Assembly: GCA_025517465.1 (NCBI GenBank)
Contig: JAOPKE010000002.1
Span: 465,627-529,626 of the forward strand
Reading direction: 5' to 3'
Source of the DNA: Halobacteria archaeon HArc-gm2
GTDB lineage: Archaea; Halobacteriota; Halobacteria; Halobacteriales; Haloarculaceae
Length of the DNA: 64,000 bases
Positions 32,872 to 40,893 of the stretch are shown piece by piece. How positions within the stretch are numbered: position 1 is the stretch's first letter; every line of letters begins with the position of its first letter. The position numbers and the translations under genes were made by a program. The notes beneath the pieces were generated by a model. The model was not told where the DNA came from and ran no database searches. It saw nothing but the letters and a program-made list of their open reading frames with translations.

Positions 32872-33987
32872 TTACGGATCGGAGGGGGAGGTCGCCGATT
32901 CTGGCTCCATCTCTGTCTCTGCCCCCGCGTCCGGACCGGCACGCTCGCCGTCGATCGGATCGTGAATCGCCCGGTACCCGTCCCCGGTCGATTCGACGGC
33001 GTCGACGGCGTACAGCCGGATCCGCTTCTCCTGCTTCGTCGTGACAGGGAAGTCGTAATTGTCCGCTTCGTAGTCGAACTCGTCGCCCGCCGCGCGTTTG
33101 TCGTCGACGAACGCGCGGTGGTCGCCCAGTCGCTGCTCGACAACGTCGCGGGAGAACTCGGGGATCGCCTCGGTCCGGTCGTCGAAGACGCCCGTGAACT
33201 CGCCGTCGATCTCGTAACCGACCGAGTTCCGGCCGGCGGTCATGGCGGCGAGCGTCGTCGTCCCCGTCCCCCAGAAGGGATCGAGGACGGTGTCGCCGTA
33301 GACGCTGTACATGTTGATCAGCCGGTACGGAATCTCGAAGGGATATGCGGCGGACCGGCTCCGCAACTCGTCGTGATCCAGCGCCTGGTGTTCCCCCGTG
33401 ACGTCCTCCCAGACGTCGCTGAACCACTGGTTGCGCTCCTCCCAGAAGTACGCCGCGCCGTAGCGCCGATCCGACCCGGGCTCGAAGTTCCGGTGGGCCT
33501 TGCCGTTCCTGAAGACGAGGACGTACTCGTGTTCCAGCGTGACGTAGGCGTTGGGCGGCAACATCCCGCTGCCCATGAACTTCGCCGCCGAGTTGACGGG
33601 CTTGCGCCACAGAATCTCCGGCAGCGGCTCGAAACCGAGTCCCTCGAAGGCGTCGACGATCCGCGAGTGGTTCTGGAAGACGCGAAAGCTGTCGTCGACC
33701 TTTCGCGTCGCGTCGCCCACGTTGACACAGGCGATACCGCCGTCGACGAGGACGCGCTCGACTTCGGTCCACACGCGCTCCAGTTGCGCGTGCATCGCCT
33801 CGAACGCAGCCTGCCCGTCGCCCACGGCGAGGTGGTCCGCGACGGTCGGGTCGAGCTCCGCGAAGAGGTCGTCCCACATCTCGATCATCGGATACGGCGG
33901 CGACGTGACGACGAGTTCGACAGAGTCGTCGTCTACCTGTGCTAGCTCGCGGGAGTCGTCTACGACGACGCGATGCTGCGTTTCCAC
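32872..33987 (-). CDS. zim: Orphan N4-cytosine DNA methyltransferase (Zim-like, probably CTAG)
   Basis: A 371-aa beta-class methyltransferase. Catalytic motif IV TSPPYP (residues 28-33) comes first, and the AdoMet motif I D-P-F-W-G-T-G-T-T lies near residue 240. SPPY indicates N4-methylcytosine. No restriction endonuclease gene is adjacent, so it is solitary. The sequence resembles the haloarchaeal Zim enzyme reported to modify CTAG; the target is inferred from that resemblance. The start is GTG 33987 (V-E-T-Q-H-R-V-V); no in-frame ATG is nearer than 34137. Confidence 0.82.
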   Translation of the reverse strand: METQHRVVVDDSRELAQVDDDSVELVVTSPPYPMIEMWDDLFAELDPTVADHLAVGDGQAAFEAMHAQLERVWTEVERVLVDGGIACVNVGDATRKVDDSFRVFQNHSRIVDAFEGLGFEPLPEILWRKPVNSAAKFMGSGMLPPNAYVTLEHEYVLVFRNGKAHRNFEPGSDRRYGAAYFWEERNQWFSDVWEDVTGEHQALDHDELRSRSAAYPFEIPYRLINMYSVYGDTVLDPFWGTGTTTLAAMTAGRNSVGYEIDGEFTGVFDDRTEAIPEFSRDVVEQRLGDHRAFVDDKRAAGDEFDYEADNYDFPVTTKQEKRIRLYAVDAVESTGDGYRAIHDPIDGERAGPDAGAETEMEPESATSPSDP

Positions 33988-34109
33988 GTTAGTGGTTCCT
34001 CGGAGCGTTGGTTGATAGAGGCTTTGCCTGGCTTCGGCTGTCGAGGGCGTCTCGTCGACGAGCGTCCGCGATACGGTTCTGAAAAGCGACCGAACCGACC
34101 GCTCGCCGG

Positions 34110-34379
34110 TCAGCCGTGAACCGATTCGCAGTGCCACCCGGGGTCCTGACCCGTCTGTTCGATCCGGTCCGACCGACAGGCCGGGCAGTAGTCCGGGACA
34201 CCGGTTTCGGAACGGGGGACGTAGACCGCGCCGCTACACTCCACGCACGCGTCGGAAACGATCGTCACGCAGTCCGCACAGAGGTTGAAGTCGTCGACCG
34301 TGAGTTCGCGCAGGGGTTCGAGTTGTTTGTCCAGAATGTACTCGTCGATGACCGCCTGACAGTTTTGGCACGGTTGCAT
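34110..34379 (-). CDS. Small multi-CxxC zinc protein
   Basis: An 89-aa protein with four CxxC knuckles: C-Q-N-C (4-7), C-A-D-C (34-37), C-V-E-C (45-48), C-P-A-C (65-68), plus one more Cys near the end. It can bind two zinc ions. Probably a conserved haloarchaeal family of unknown function. It is followed on the same strand by the methylase gene, whose start is 122 nt further down. Confidence 0.78.
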   Translation of the reverse strand: MQPCQNCQAVIDEYILDKQLEPLRELTVDDFNLCADCVTIVSDACVECSGAVYVPRSETGVPDYCPACRSDRIEQTGQDPGWHCESVHG

Positions 34380-34496
34380 GTCGATCCACTCGGTACCATG
34401 AGAAGAGGTACCAAATAGCTTCCCCCGCCGGCCGTACTTGCGGCCGGTGAACGTGTTCCAACGTGAGGATACTCGCCGCTCGCGGAGTTGGTCGCG

Positions 34497-34656
34497 GCAG
34501 AATAGTCCCGGGCGTCCTCGTGAACGGAGTGAACGAGGGCTCGGAAGAGCGAAGCTCTTCCGGCGGATTCGAACCGGAGCAAGACTCGCTACGCTCGTCT
34601 TGCAGGGTTCGAATCCTTGTGGGCTATTCGCTCCTCACGTCCGTTCGTCGCAGAAT
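34497..34656. repeat. tRNA-derived fragments and hairpins beside tRNA-Gln
   Basis: GCAGAATAGTCCCGGGCG at 34497-34514 is repeated exactly at 34650-34667, where it covers the 3' end of tRNA-Gln. Between the copies are GGCGGATTCGAACCG (34562-34576, the tRNA-Gln T-arm again), a different T-arm CAGGGTTCGAATCCTTG (34603-34619), and the palindromes GGAAGAGC-gaa-GCTCTTCC and CAAGACTCG-/CTCGTCTTG. No gene is present between 34380 and 34656. Confidence 0.82.
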
Positions 34657-34760
34657 AGTCCCGGGCGGATTCGAACCGCCGTCATAGGCTTTCTTCCAGA
34701 TCTGGCCGAAACCAAATCGCGTCCAAAGGCCCATATGATTGGCCACTACACCACGGGACT
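34657..34760 (-). tRNA. tRNA-Gln(TTG) with intron
   Basis: Acceptor arms AGTCCCG/CGGGACT, T-arm GGCGGTTCGAATCCGCC, anticodon stem TGGGC/GCCTA with loop C-T-TTG-G-A after removal of an intron of about 32 nt inserted at the canonical position 37/38. H. volcanii tRNA-Gln(TTG) is also known to carry a short intron. CCA is not encoded. Both ends of the gene are duplicated outside it. Confidence 0.92.
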
Positions 34761-34829
34761 TCGCTCACTCCGTTCGCTCGTTCCGTGAGCATCGAAAACC
34801 CTACCGGGTTTTCTCAACACCACGGGACT
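34748..34829. repeat. Duplicated 5' end of tRNA-Gln around a hairpin insertion
   Basis: ACACCACGGGACT (the tRNA 5' end seen from the plus strand) occurs at 34748-34760 and again at 34817-34829. The 56 bp between them hold GAAAACCC-tacc-GGGTTTTC and a CTCACTCCGTTCG module like those in the dispersed repeats. Confidence 0.82.
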
Positions 34830-34980
34830 GCTATCGAACGATTACGGTCGATTCCTTAATAGCGTTACTTTCCGACGGTGGAGTTCACCGATTCCGTACC
34901 CAGTCCGGTGCAATGGCGCCCGGTAGGAGAACACATCGTTCGACGAAATCGCGGTAGGGCGGCGTTACCGGGACGGAAGA

Positions 34981-34990
34981 CCTATAAGAT
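34981..34990 (+). promoter_or_regulatory. TATA box of the metalloprotease-like gene
   Basis: CCTATAAGAT lies 21-30 nt before ATG 35011, a leaderless haloarchaeal promoter. Confidence 0.55.
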
Positions 34991-35010
34991 ACCTTCGGAA
35001 ACGAGTACCA

Positions 35011-35445
35011 ATGATCGCGACGGCAGTTCTCGCTGGACTCGGAATTCTCCTCTCGGTCATTGGTGGCGTACTCGTCCACGAACTGCTCCACGTGCTCGTC
35101 TTGCGGTCCGGCGGCGTGCAGTGTTCGCTCGTGCTCCGGCGGGTCCGAGGCGAACAGGGCGGCTTCCAGACGCTCGTCTCTGGGTCGTGGGCGTCGGTCG
35201 AGATGGAATCGATCCCAGCGGACTGTTCAAACTGGCGATTGCGTGGCGCGTCGATGGCACCCCTGGCGATGCTGGTCCCCGTCGGTGCGTACGCGTGGGC
35301 CGTGACGAGCGGACAGGTGACGGGCACCCTCTTCGGGTCGATGGTCGTCATGGGGTGGATGGCGTGTGCGCTGCCGAGTCCGGCGGATTTCTCCGTGGTC
35401 TGGCACACCGACGAGGCGAGAAAACTGGTCGACGAAAGCGCCTGA
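35011..35445 (+). CDS. HExxH membrane metalloprotease-like protein
   Basis: A 144-aa membrane protein. A first helix (residues 3-22) leads into H-E-L-L-H (23-27), a zinc-metalloprotease motif inside the membrane as in site-2 protease or DUF3267-like proteins. Further hydrophobic helices are at about 80-95 and 103-118. It is half the length of typical S2P proteases, and the third zinc ligand is not obvious. Function inferred only. Confidence 0.68.
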   Translation: MIATAVLAGLGILLSVIGGVLVHELLHVLVLRSGGVQCSLVLRRVRGEQGGFQTLVSGSWASVEMESIPADCSNWRLRGASMAPLAMLVPVGAYAWAVTSGQVTGTLFGSMVVMGWMACALPSPADFSVVWHTDEARKLVDESA

Positions 35446-35475
35446 CCGTCCGTCGACGGCGAAGAGACCAGCCGT

Positions 35476-35907
35476 TCAGTCGGACGCTTCGAGTTCGGGT
35501 TCCAGCAGGCCACAGACGTCTTCCTCGGCGTTGAAACAGTCCGGGCACTGGGGTTCGCGGTCGATGATCGTGTCCAGTCGCTCGGCGACCGTCTCGTCGA
35601 TGACCCCCTCCAGCTGTTTGGCCTCCTCGCGGAACTCCTCGACTTCGAGCACCTCGACGAGGAATCGCTGGATGATGCAGTAGTTCTGGAGCGAGAGCCG
35701 GGCCCGTCGGATCCCCTCGTCGGTGAGGTCGACGCCCTTGTACTTCTCGTGGTCGAGCAACTCCTGGGACTCGAGCTTGCCGATCATCTCGTTGGCGCTG
35801 GCGGGGCTCACCTCCAGCAGGTCGGCGACGTCGCCGGTCGAGGCGGGACCGTCTTCCTGCTCCTGGACGAGGTAGATAGCTTTGAGATACTGATCAGCTG
35901 TGTTCAT
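35476..35907 (-). CDS. DtxR/SirR-family metal-dependent repressor
   Basis: A 143-aa protein. The N-terminal winged helix (ADQYLKAIYLVQEQ, STGDVADLLEVSPASANEMI, GVDLTDEGIRRA) and dimerisation/metal domain (FLVEVLEVEEF, EGVIDETVAERLDTII) match DtxR/MntR/SirR regulators. The C-terminus has C-P-D-C and another Cys. It is the last gene of a minus-strand run with sufCBD and a ferritin-like gene, suggesting iron control of Fe-S assembly. Two upstream mini-frames overlap its start codon. Confidence 0.88.
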   Translation of the reverse strand: MNTADQYLKAIYLVQEQEDGPASTGDVADLLEVSPASANEMIGKLESQELLDHEKYKGVDLTDEGIRRARLSLQNYCIIQRFLVEVLEVEEFREEAKQLEGVIDETVAERLDTIIDREPQCPDCFNAEEDVCGLLEPELEASD

Positions 35908-36031
35908 GCGAATCCCTCCAGGTGAGCGTGAGCTCGTAAGTCGAGCGGAGCGAGTCTTTCGGTGTTCATGCGAGGAGCCTCCGTGCTCCGAGCGTGGGCT
36001 CGATAGTCGCGTAGCGTCTATCGGTGTTCAT
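35908..36031 (-). repeat. Two 62-bp units duplicating the DtxR start region (coupled mini-ORFs)
   Basis: ATGAACAC occurs three times at 62-nt spacing (start bases 36031, 35969, 35907), the last being the real start. Each unit encodes a 21-residue frame beginning M-N-T whose TGA overlaps the next ATG (ATGA). The units share linkers (CACGCTC, GGAGG ahead of the ATG) but differ in their hairpin arms (GATAGACGC/GCGACTATC versus AAGACTCGC/GCTCGACTT). Confidence 0.85.
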
Positions 36032-36032
36032 T

Positions 36033-36524
36033 CTATTCTCGCGCCTCCATCAGTCGCGTCACTTCCTCGACGCCGTCGGCCTCCTCGTCGCGGATCGACT
36101 GGAGGGTGTCGACGAGCCGGTTACGGTCTATGCTGAACTCCGTGTTCGACGCCGCGATGGCGCCGATGAGGTCGTCGTAGAACTTGTAGGCGGTCTCCTC
36201 GTTGCAGAGCTGGTCGTAGAGGACGCCGTCGAAGTCGTCGTCGGCCTCGTACTGGGCCTCGACGAGGCGTTTTATCTCCTCGAAGGGCACCGTGTCGGCG
36301 TCCATGTCGTCGATGAGCGCTTCGAGTCGGTCGCGGTGCTCCGCGGACTCCTCGGCGGCGTGTTCGAACAGCGCCACGACTTCGTCGTCGAGGTCCGCAG
36401 CGGTCACCTGGGCGTGCTTGTCGGCGCGGGCCTCGACGACCTCTTCGAGCACGACGCCGATCTGCAGGAGCCGGGCGAGCTGGTGGTCCGAGCCGATCGG
36501 TCGCTGGAGGCTCACGCGAACCAC
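36033..36524 (-). CDS. Ferritin-like (rubrerythrin-type) protein
   Basis: A 163-aa helical protein with E-x6-Y and E/H residues in a four-helix-bundle arrangement (LLQIGVVLEEVVEARADKH, ALFEHAAEESAEHRDRLEALI, IKRLVEAQYEADDDFDGVLY, EETAYKFYDDLI). EESAEHRDRLE supplies E-x2-H diiron ligands. It likely binds or oxidises iron beside the Suf genes. The first in-frame start is GTG 36524; GTG 36515 is equally plausible. Only one base separates its stop from the first mini-frame upstream of the DtxR gene. Confidence 0.72.
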   Translation of the reverse strand: MVRVSLQRPIGSDHQLARLLQIGVVLEEVVEARADKHAQVTAADLDDEVVALFEHAAEESAEHRDRLEALIDDMDADTVPFEEIKRLVEAQYEADDDFDGVLYDQLCNEETAYKFYDDLIGAIAASNTEFSIDRNRLVDTLQSIRDEEADGVEEVTRLMEARE

Positions 36525-36606
36525 CTTCCGGGACGTTCGTCGGCCGGTACTGTCATGGTGAGTTTTCGGGGAGGTGGCGACTTAAGCGATTCCCTCCGCG
36601 CGGCTG

Positions 36607-36783
36607 TCACTCCAGCCCTCGCCGGTCGTATCTAACGCGTTCCGCGATCAGGCCCCAGAGAAATCGAGTTATCTGAAAGAGGACCCAGAAGACGACAGCC
36701 CAGAAGACGAGCATCACCAGCGCAGTGACGACGAGAATGAGAGCGAGAAGTAGATCGTTCGTACCCGCGTCGGGGAGCCCCAT
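36607..36783 (-). CDS. Small membrane protein
   Basis: A 58-aa protein with one long or two short hydrophobic helices (LLLALILVVTALVMLVFWAV, then FWVLFQITRFLWGLI) and a basic C-terminus. Position between sufD and the ferritin-like gene on the same strand suggests co-transcription. No family recognised; a 20-residue longer start exists at 36843. Confidence 0.65.
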   Translation of the reverse strand: MGLPDAGTNDLLLALILVVTALVMLVFWAVVFWVLFQITRFLWGLIAERVRYDRRGLE

Positions 36784-36861
36784 CTGCCCTGCTGGTCGGT
36801 GGCGTGCAGCAAGTAGCCGGACAGCGAGCGCCCGAGAAAACATGAGTCGAGGAGCGATTGG

Positions 36862-38073
36862 TTACTCGACCAGACGCTCGACGATGAGGTCGTCCAGATC
36901 CTCGCGGAGTTCGTCGACGGCGACCTCTTCGAGGACGGGGACGAAGAAGCCCTCGACGAGCATGTTCCGGGCGAGTTCGGGGTGCACGCCGCGCGAGGTC
37001 ATGTAGAACAGGTCCTCCTCGTCGACCTGTCCGACCGTCGCGGAGTGGCTCGCTTCGGTGTCGTGGTTGTTGATGATCAGCTTCGGGGACGCGTCGGCCT
37101 CGCTATCCTCGGAGAGCATTAGCGTGTTCTCGCGTTGGTAGGAGTTCGTGTCCCAGGCCTCGCGGCCGACGTCCTGGACGCCTTCGTACACCGAGCGGGC
37201 GGCGTCGTCGAGGACACCACGCGTCACGAGGTCGGCCGTGGTGTGTTCGGCCTCGTGCCAGACGCGGGAGGCCAGATCGAAGTGCTGGTCCTCGTGGCCG
37301 AAGAAGGCGCCGACGATCTTCGACTCCGAAGAGTCACCGAGCAGTCGCGTCTCGACGTTCGTCTTCGTCAGTCGGGAGCCGATGTTGCCCTCGATCCAGT
37401 CGATGCTGGCGTACGTGTCTGCGTGGCCGCGCTTGACCTGGAAGTTGTAGCTGTCCTCGGCCAGGTTCTGGAGCGTGCCGTACTGGACGTGGGCGTTCTC
37501 GCCGGCGACGGCCTCGACGACGCCGGAGTAGTACTGCTCGCCGTCGACGTTCGTCCCGGTGCGCTGGCGCTCCAGGATGGTGACCGAGGAGGACTCCTCG
37601 GCGACGACGAGGGTGTAGTTGAACAGCGACCGGCTGTTCATCGTCGTCCGGATCTTGACGTCCTCGGCGGCGACGCCCTCGGGGACGTAGACCACGGTCC
37701 CGGCGGCGAACAGCGCCGTCGAGAGCGCGGTGAGGTAGTCCCGCTGCGGGTCGACGACGCTGCCGAAGTGCTCCTCGACGAGGTCGCCGTGCTCCTCGAG
37801 CGCGTCGGCCCAGGAGAGCACGTCGACGCCCTCTGCGTCCACGCGGTCCTTCTCCTGTTCCCACTCGAGGGGGTCGACGAGCGTCTCGTAGTCGAGCGCG
37901 TCGAGGTTCGTCCAGTCGCGACCGGGCGTCCGGATGACCTTCGGCATGTCGAGGTCCTCGAGCGCCGCGAGGGCGTCGAGGCGCGTCTCGAGCAGCCAGT
38001 CGGGCTCGTCGAGCTCCTCGGAAATCTGTCGTACCTGCTCCTCCGTGAGGTTGGCTGTTAGCTGCGTGCTCAT
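36862..38073 (-). CDS. sufD: Fe-S cluster assembly protein SufD
   Basis: A 403-aa SufB/SufD-family beta-helix protein: GVDVLSWADALEEHGDLV, FAAGTVVYVPEGVAAEDVKIRT, then the conserved GAFFGHEDQHFDLASRVWHE and C-terminal EASHSATVGQVDEEDLFYM. It forms the SufBCD scaffold that builds Fe-S clusters with the SufC ATPase. It starts 15 nt after sufB ends. N-terminal residues resemble those of SufB (EEQVRQISEELDEPDWLL versus EETVRLISEDKDEPEWML), showing their common origin. Confidence 0.92.
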   Translation of the reverse strand: MSTQLTANLTEEQVRQISEELDEPDWLLETRLDALAALEDLDMPKVIRTPGRDWTNLDALDYETLVDPLEWEQEKDRVDAEGVDVLSWADALEEHGDLVEEHFGSVVDPQRDYLTALSTALFAAGTVVYVPEGVAAEDVKIRTTMNSRSLFNYTLVVAEESSSVTILERQRTGTNVDGEQYYSGVVEAVAGENAHVQYGTLQNLAEDSYNFQVKRGHADTYASIDWIEGNIGSRLTKTNVETRLLGDSSESKIVGAFFGHEDQHFDLASRVWHEAEHTTADLVTRGVLDDAARSVYEGVQDVGREAWDTNSYQRENTLMLSEDSEADASPKLIINNHDTEASHSATVGQVDEEDLFYMTSRGVHPELARNMLVEGFFVPVLEEVAVDELREDLDDLIVERLVE

Positions 38074-38088
38074 GGTAGATCCGGGGAG

Positions 38089-39519
38089 TTACCCGAGGCT
38101 TCCCTCCATCTCGAGTTCGATGAGGCGGTTGAGTTCGACGGCGTACTCGATGGGCAGTTCCTCCGTGATGGGTTCGATGAAGCCGGCGACGATCATCTGC
38201 TTGGCGTCGTCGTCGTCCAGGCCGCGGGACTGGAGGTAGAAGACGTCCTCGTCGCCTATCTTGCCGACGGTCGCCTCGTGGGCGACGTCGACCTTGTTCT
38301 CCTGGATCTCCATGTACGGCATCGTGTCCGAGGTGGACTCGTTGTCGAACATCAGCGCGTCACACTCGACGGACGTCGAGGAGTTCTCGGCGCCGTCGGA
38401 GATGTGGACCAGGCCGCGGTAGTTCGTGCGGCCGCCGTCCTTGGAGATGGACTTGGACTCGATGGTCGACTTCGTGTCGGGCGCGTTGTGGTACACCTTC
38501 GCGCCGGTGTCGATGTTCTGACCCTCGCCGGCGAACGCGATGGTGATGTGGTTGTCCGTCGCGCCGGGGCCCTTGAGGATCGTCGCGGGGTAGAGCATGG
38601 TGGCCTTCGAGCCCATGGAGCCCGATACCCACTCCATCGTGCCCTCTTCCTCGACGATGGCGCGCTTGGTGTTGAGGTTGTACGTGTTCTTCGACCAGTT
38701 CTGCACGGTCGAGTACTGGACGTGGGCGTTGTCGCGGACGAACACTTCCACGCAACCGCTGTGGAGGTTGAACGCGGAGTACTTCGGCGCGGAACAGCCC
38801 TCGATGTAGTGGACCTCGGAGTTCTCCTCGGCGACGATGAGCGTGTGTTCGAACTGGCCCATCCCCTCGGAGTTCATGCGGAAGTACGCCTGGACCGGCA
38901 TGTCGACCGTCGTGTCCTCGGGGACGTAAACGAACGAGCCGCCGGACCAGATGGCGCCGTGGAGCGCCGCGAACTTGTTGTCGCTCGGGGGGACGCACTT
39001 CGTCATGAAGTGCTCCTTGACGAGGTCGGGGTGCTCCTGGACGGCCTTGTCCATGTCCATGAAGATGACGCCCTTCTCCTCCCAGCGCTCCTGCATGTTC
39101 TGGTAGACGATCTCGGACTCGTACTGGGCGCCGACGCCCGAGAGGGCGTTCTTCTCGGCCTCCGGGATGCCCAGCTTGTCGAAGGTGTCCTGGATCTCTT
39201 CGGGGAGGTCCTCCCAGTTCTCGGCCCCGCCGCGGGTCTCGATGTCGGGCCGGATGTAGGGGACGATCTCGTTGAGGTCGACCTCCGAGAGGTCCGGCTG
39301 GCCGGGCCAGTCGGTCGGCATCGGCATTTCCTGGAACTGTGCGAGTGCGCGGAGACGTCGCTCGAGCATCCACTCGGGCTCGTCCTTGTCCTCGGAGATG
39401 AGGCGGACGGTCTCCTCGGTGAGGCCTTTGTCGGTCTCGAAGGCGGACTTCTCCTCCTTCTTGAACTCGAAGCGGGCCTCGGTGTCCGTTTCTTTGAGTT
39501 GGTCTTGATCTGAGCTCAT
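38089..39519 (-). CDS. sufB: Fe-S cluster assembly protein SufB
   Basis: A 476-aa SufB scaffold: KLGIPEAEKNALSGVGAQYESEIVY, KCVPPSDNKFAALHGAIWSGG, YFRMNSEGMGQFEHTLIVAE, YIEGCSAPKYS (conserved Cys) and CDALMFDNESTSDTMPY. It partners SufC and SufD. It lies 64 nt after sufC and 15 nt before sufD in a minus-strand operon. Confidence 0.95.
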   Translation of the reverse strand: MSSDQDQLKETDTEARFEFKKEEKSAFETDKGLTEETVRLISEDKDEPEWMLERRLRALAQFQEMPMPTDWPGQPDLSEVDLNEIVPYIRPDIETRGGAENWEDLPEEIQDTFDKLGIPEAEKNALSGVGAQYESEIVYQNMQERWEEKGVIFMDMDKAVQEHPDLVKEHFMTKCVPPSDNKFAALHGAIWSGGSFVYVPEDTTVDMPVQAYFRMNSEGMGQFEHTLIVAEENSEVHYIEGCSAPKYSAFNLHSGCVEVFVRDNAHVQYSTVQNWSKNTYNLNTKRAIVEEEGTMEWVSGSMGSKATMLYPATILKGPGATDNHITIAFAGEGQNIDTGAKVYHNAPDTKSTIESKSISKDGGRTNYRGLVHISDGAENSSTSVECDALMFDNESTSDTMPYMEIQENKVDVAHEATVGKIGDEDVFYLQSRGLDDDDAKQMIVAGFIEPITEELPIEYAVELNRLIELEMEGSLG

Positions 39520-39583
39520 GGTTGTTGTCTGCGGCTTGGGTGTGTGCGGTTAAGGGACTTGTGCCCGGACTGGTGGATCGGCG

Positions 39584-40501
39584 TCACGCGGCTTCGTACA
39601 CTTCTTCGCGGACCCAGTCGTACCCCTTGTCTTCGAGTTCCTCGGCGAGGCTGGCGTCGCCGGATTTGGCGATTTCGCCGTCGATCATCACGTGGACGTG
39701 GTCCGGTTCGACGTAGTCGAGGATGCGCTGGTAGTGGGTGATCTGGAGGACGCCGGTGCCCTGCTCGTCACGCAGCGCGTTGATACCGTCGGAGACGTCC
39801 TGCAGGCGGTCGATGTCCAGCCCGGAGTCGATCTCGTCGAGGACTGCGACCGAGGGCTCGAGGATAGCGGCCTGGAGGACCTCGTTCTGCTTCTTCTCAC
39901 CGCCGGAGAAGCCCGCGTTGAGGTAGCGGTTGGCGAACTTCTCGTCCATGTCGAGCTGTTCCATCTTCTCCTTGAGAAGCTGCTGGAACTCGGCGACGCC
40001 GACCTCGCCTTCGTCGACGTCACCTTCCATCGGGGAGGTGTCGTAGCCGACGTCCTCCTCTTCCTCGTCGGCTTCGGCCTCGTCGTCGTCCTCGAAAAGC
40101 TCGTCGCGCTCTTCGAGCTTGGCGTTGAGCGCCGTCCGGAGGAAGTTCACCATCGTGACGCCCTCGATCTCTGCGGGGTACTGGAAGCCGAGGAAGACGC
40201 CGAGCGCGGCGCGTTCGTTGGGCTCCAGGTCGAGCAGGTTCCAGGTGCGCTTGTCCTCGGGGATGTCGAAGTCGTCGCCGAACTCGTCGTCCTCGAGGTG
40301 GATGAGGACCTCGCCGTCGGTCACGTCGTAGGCCGGGTGGCCCGCGATGATCTTCGCCGTCGTCGACTTGCCCGAGCCGTTGGGACCCATCAGCGCGTGG
40401 ATCTCTCCGGACTCGACTTCGAGGTCGACGCCGCGAAGGATGGTCTCACCGTCCTCTTCAGCGACTTCCGCGTGTAGATTGTTGATTTCGAGTACTGCCA
40501 T
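39584..40501 (-). CDS. sufC: Fe-S assembly ATPase SufC
   Basis: A 305-aa ABC-type ATPase: Walker A GPNGSGKST (about residues 39-47), signature FSGGEKKQNE and Walker B VAVLDEIDSGLD. An acidic insert (DDDEAEADEEEEDVG and neighbours, about 136-165) lies between Walker A and the signature; it is absent from bacterial SufC (about 250 aa) and suits a high-salt cytoplasm. First gene of the suf operon, with an AT-rich promoter and a dyad just upstream. Confidence 0.94.
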   Translation of the reverse strand: MAVLEINNLHAEVAEEDGETILRGVDLEVESGEIHALMGPNGSGKSTTAKIIAGHPAYDVTDGEVLIHLEDDEFGDDFDIPEDKRTWNLLDLEPNERAALGVFLGFQYPAEIEGVTMVNFLRTALNAKLEERDELFEDDDEAEADEEEEDVGYDTSPMEGDVDEGEVGVAEFQQLLKEKMEQLDMDEKFANRYLNAGFSGGEKKQNEVLQAAILEPSVAVLDEIDSGLDIDRLQDVSDGINALRDEQGTGVLQITHYQRILDYVEPDHVHVMIDGEIAKSGDASLAEELEDKGYDWVREEVYEAA

Positions 40502-40510
40502 AGTAGATGC

Positions 40511-40530
40511 TTAGGTCACCCGAAACCTAG
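40511..40530. promoter_or_regulatory. Candidate DtxR-type operator upstream of sufC
   Basis: TTAGGTCACCCGAAACCTAG is an imperfect dyad with the half-sites TTAGGT and ACCTA(A/G) known from DtxR/IdeR boxes, one base longer in the spacer than the 19-bp consensus. It lies between a TATA-like AACTATTATC (minus strand, about 40541-40550) and the sufC start. A DtxR-family gene is encoded downstream in the same run of genes. From 40551 to 40893 I see no gene, only AT-richer spacer. Confidence 0.45.
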
Positions 40531-40893
40531 AGAGAGACGCTGATAATAGTTTCGAGTTTTCCCGGCCCACTTTTCCGAATCGAAAACACAATTTCTCCCG
40601 ACGAAAAATTCTACACCACGTCGTTCGAGCCCGTTTGTGGAAACGCACACCAGATTTCGATAGAGCCCCGGTTTCTAGATTTATACTATCTGTCGAACGG
40701 GCACTATTTCACTGGTACCACTTGTCTCTCTGTGGTAGCTCTGATTTCGGTGGAATCACTGTTCTCGCGCGCGCAGACCAGTCTCTCGACCAGGTGATGG
40801 TCCCGACAGTTTCGCTGTGAACGGGCGTGGACGATTCGGCCCGATAATATAGCGTAAGAAACTATTAAATAATGTCCGGGTCATCCAAAGATA

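Noticed and set aside
34601..34630. Second complete tRNA gene
   Set aside because: Only a T-arm and a few acceptor bases are present; no D-arm or anticodon arm can be drawn.
36292..36561. Frames antisense to the ferritin-like gene
   Set aside because: Serine-rich mirror of Asp/Glu codons without haloarchaeal composition.
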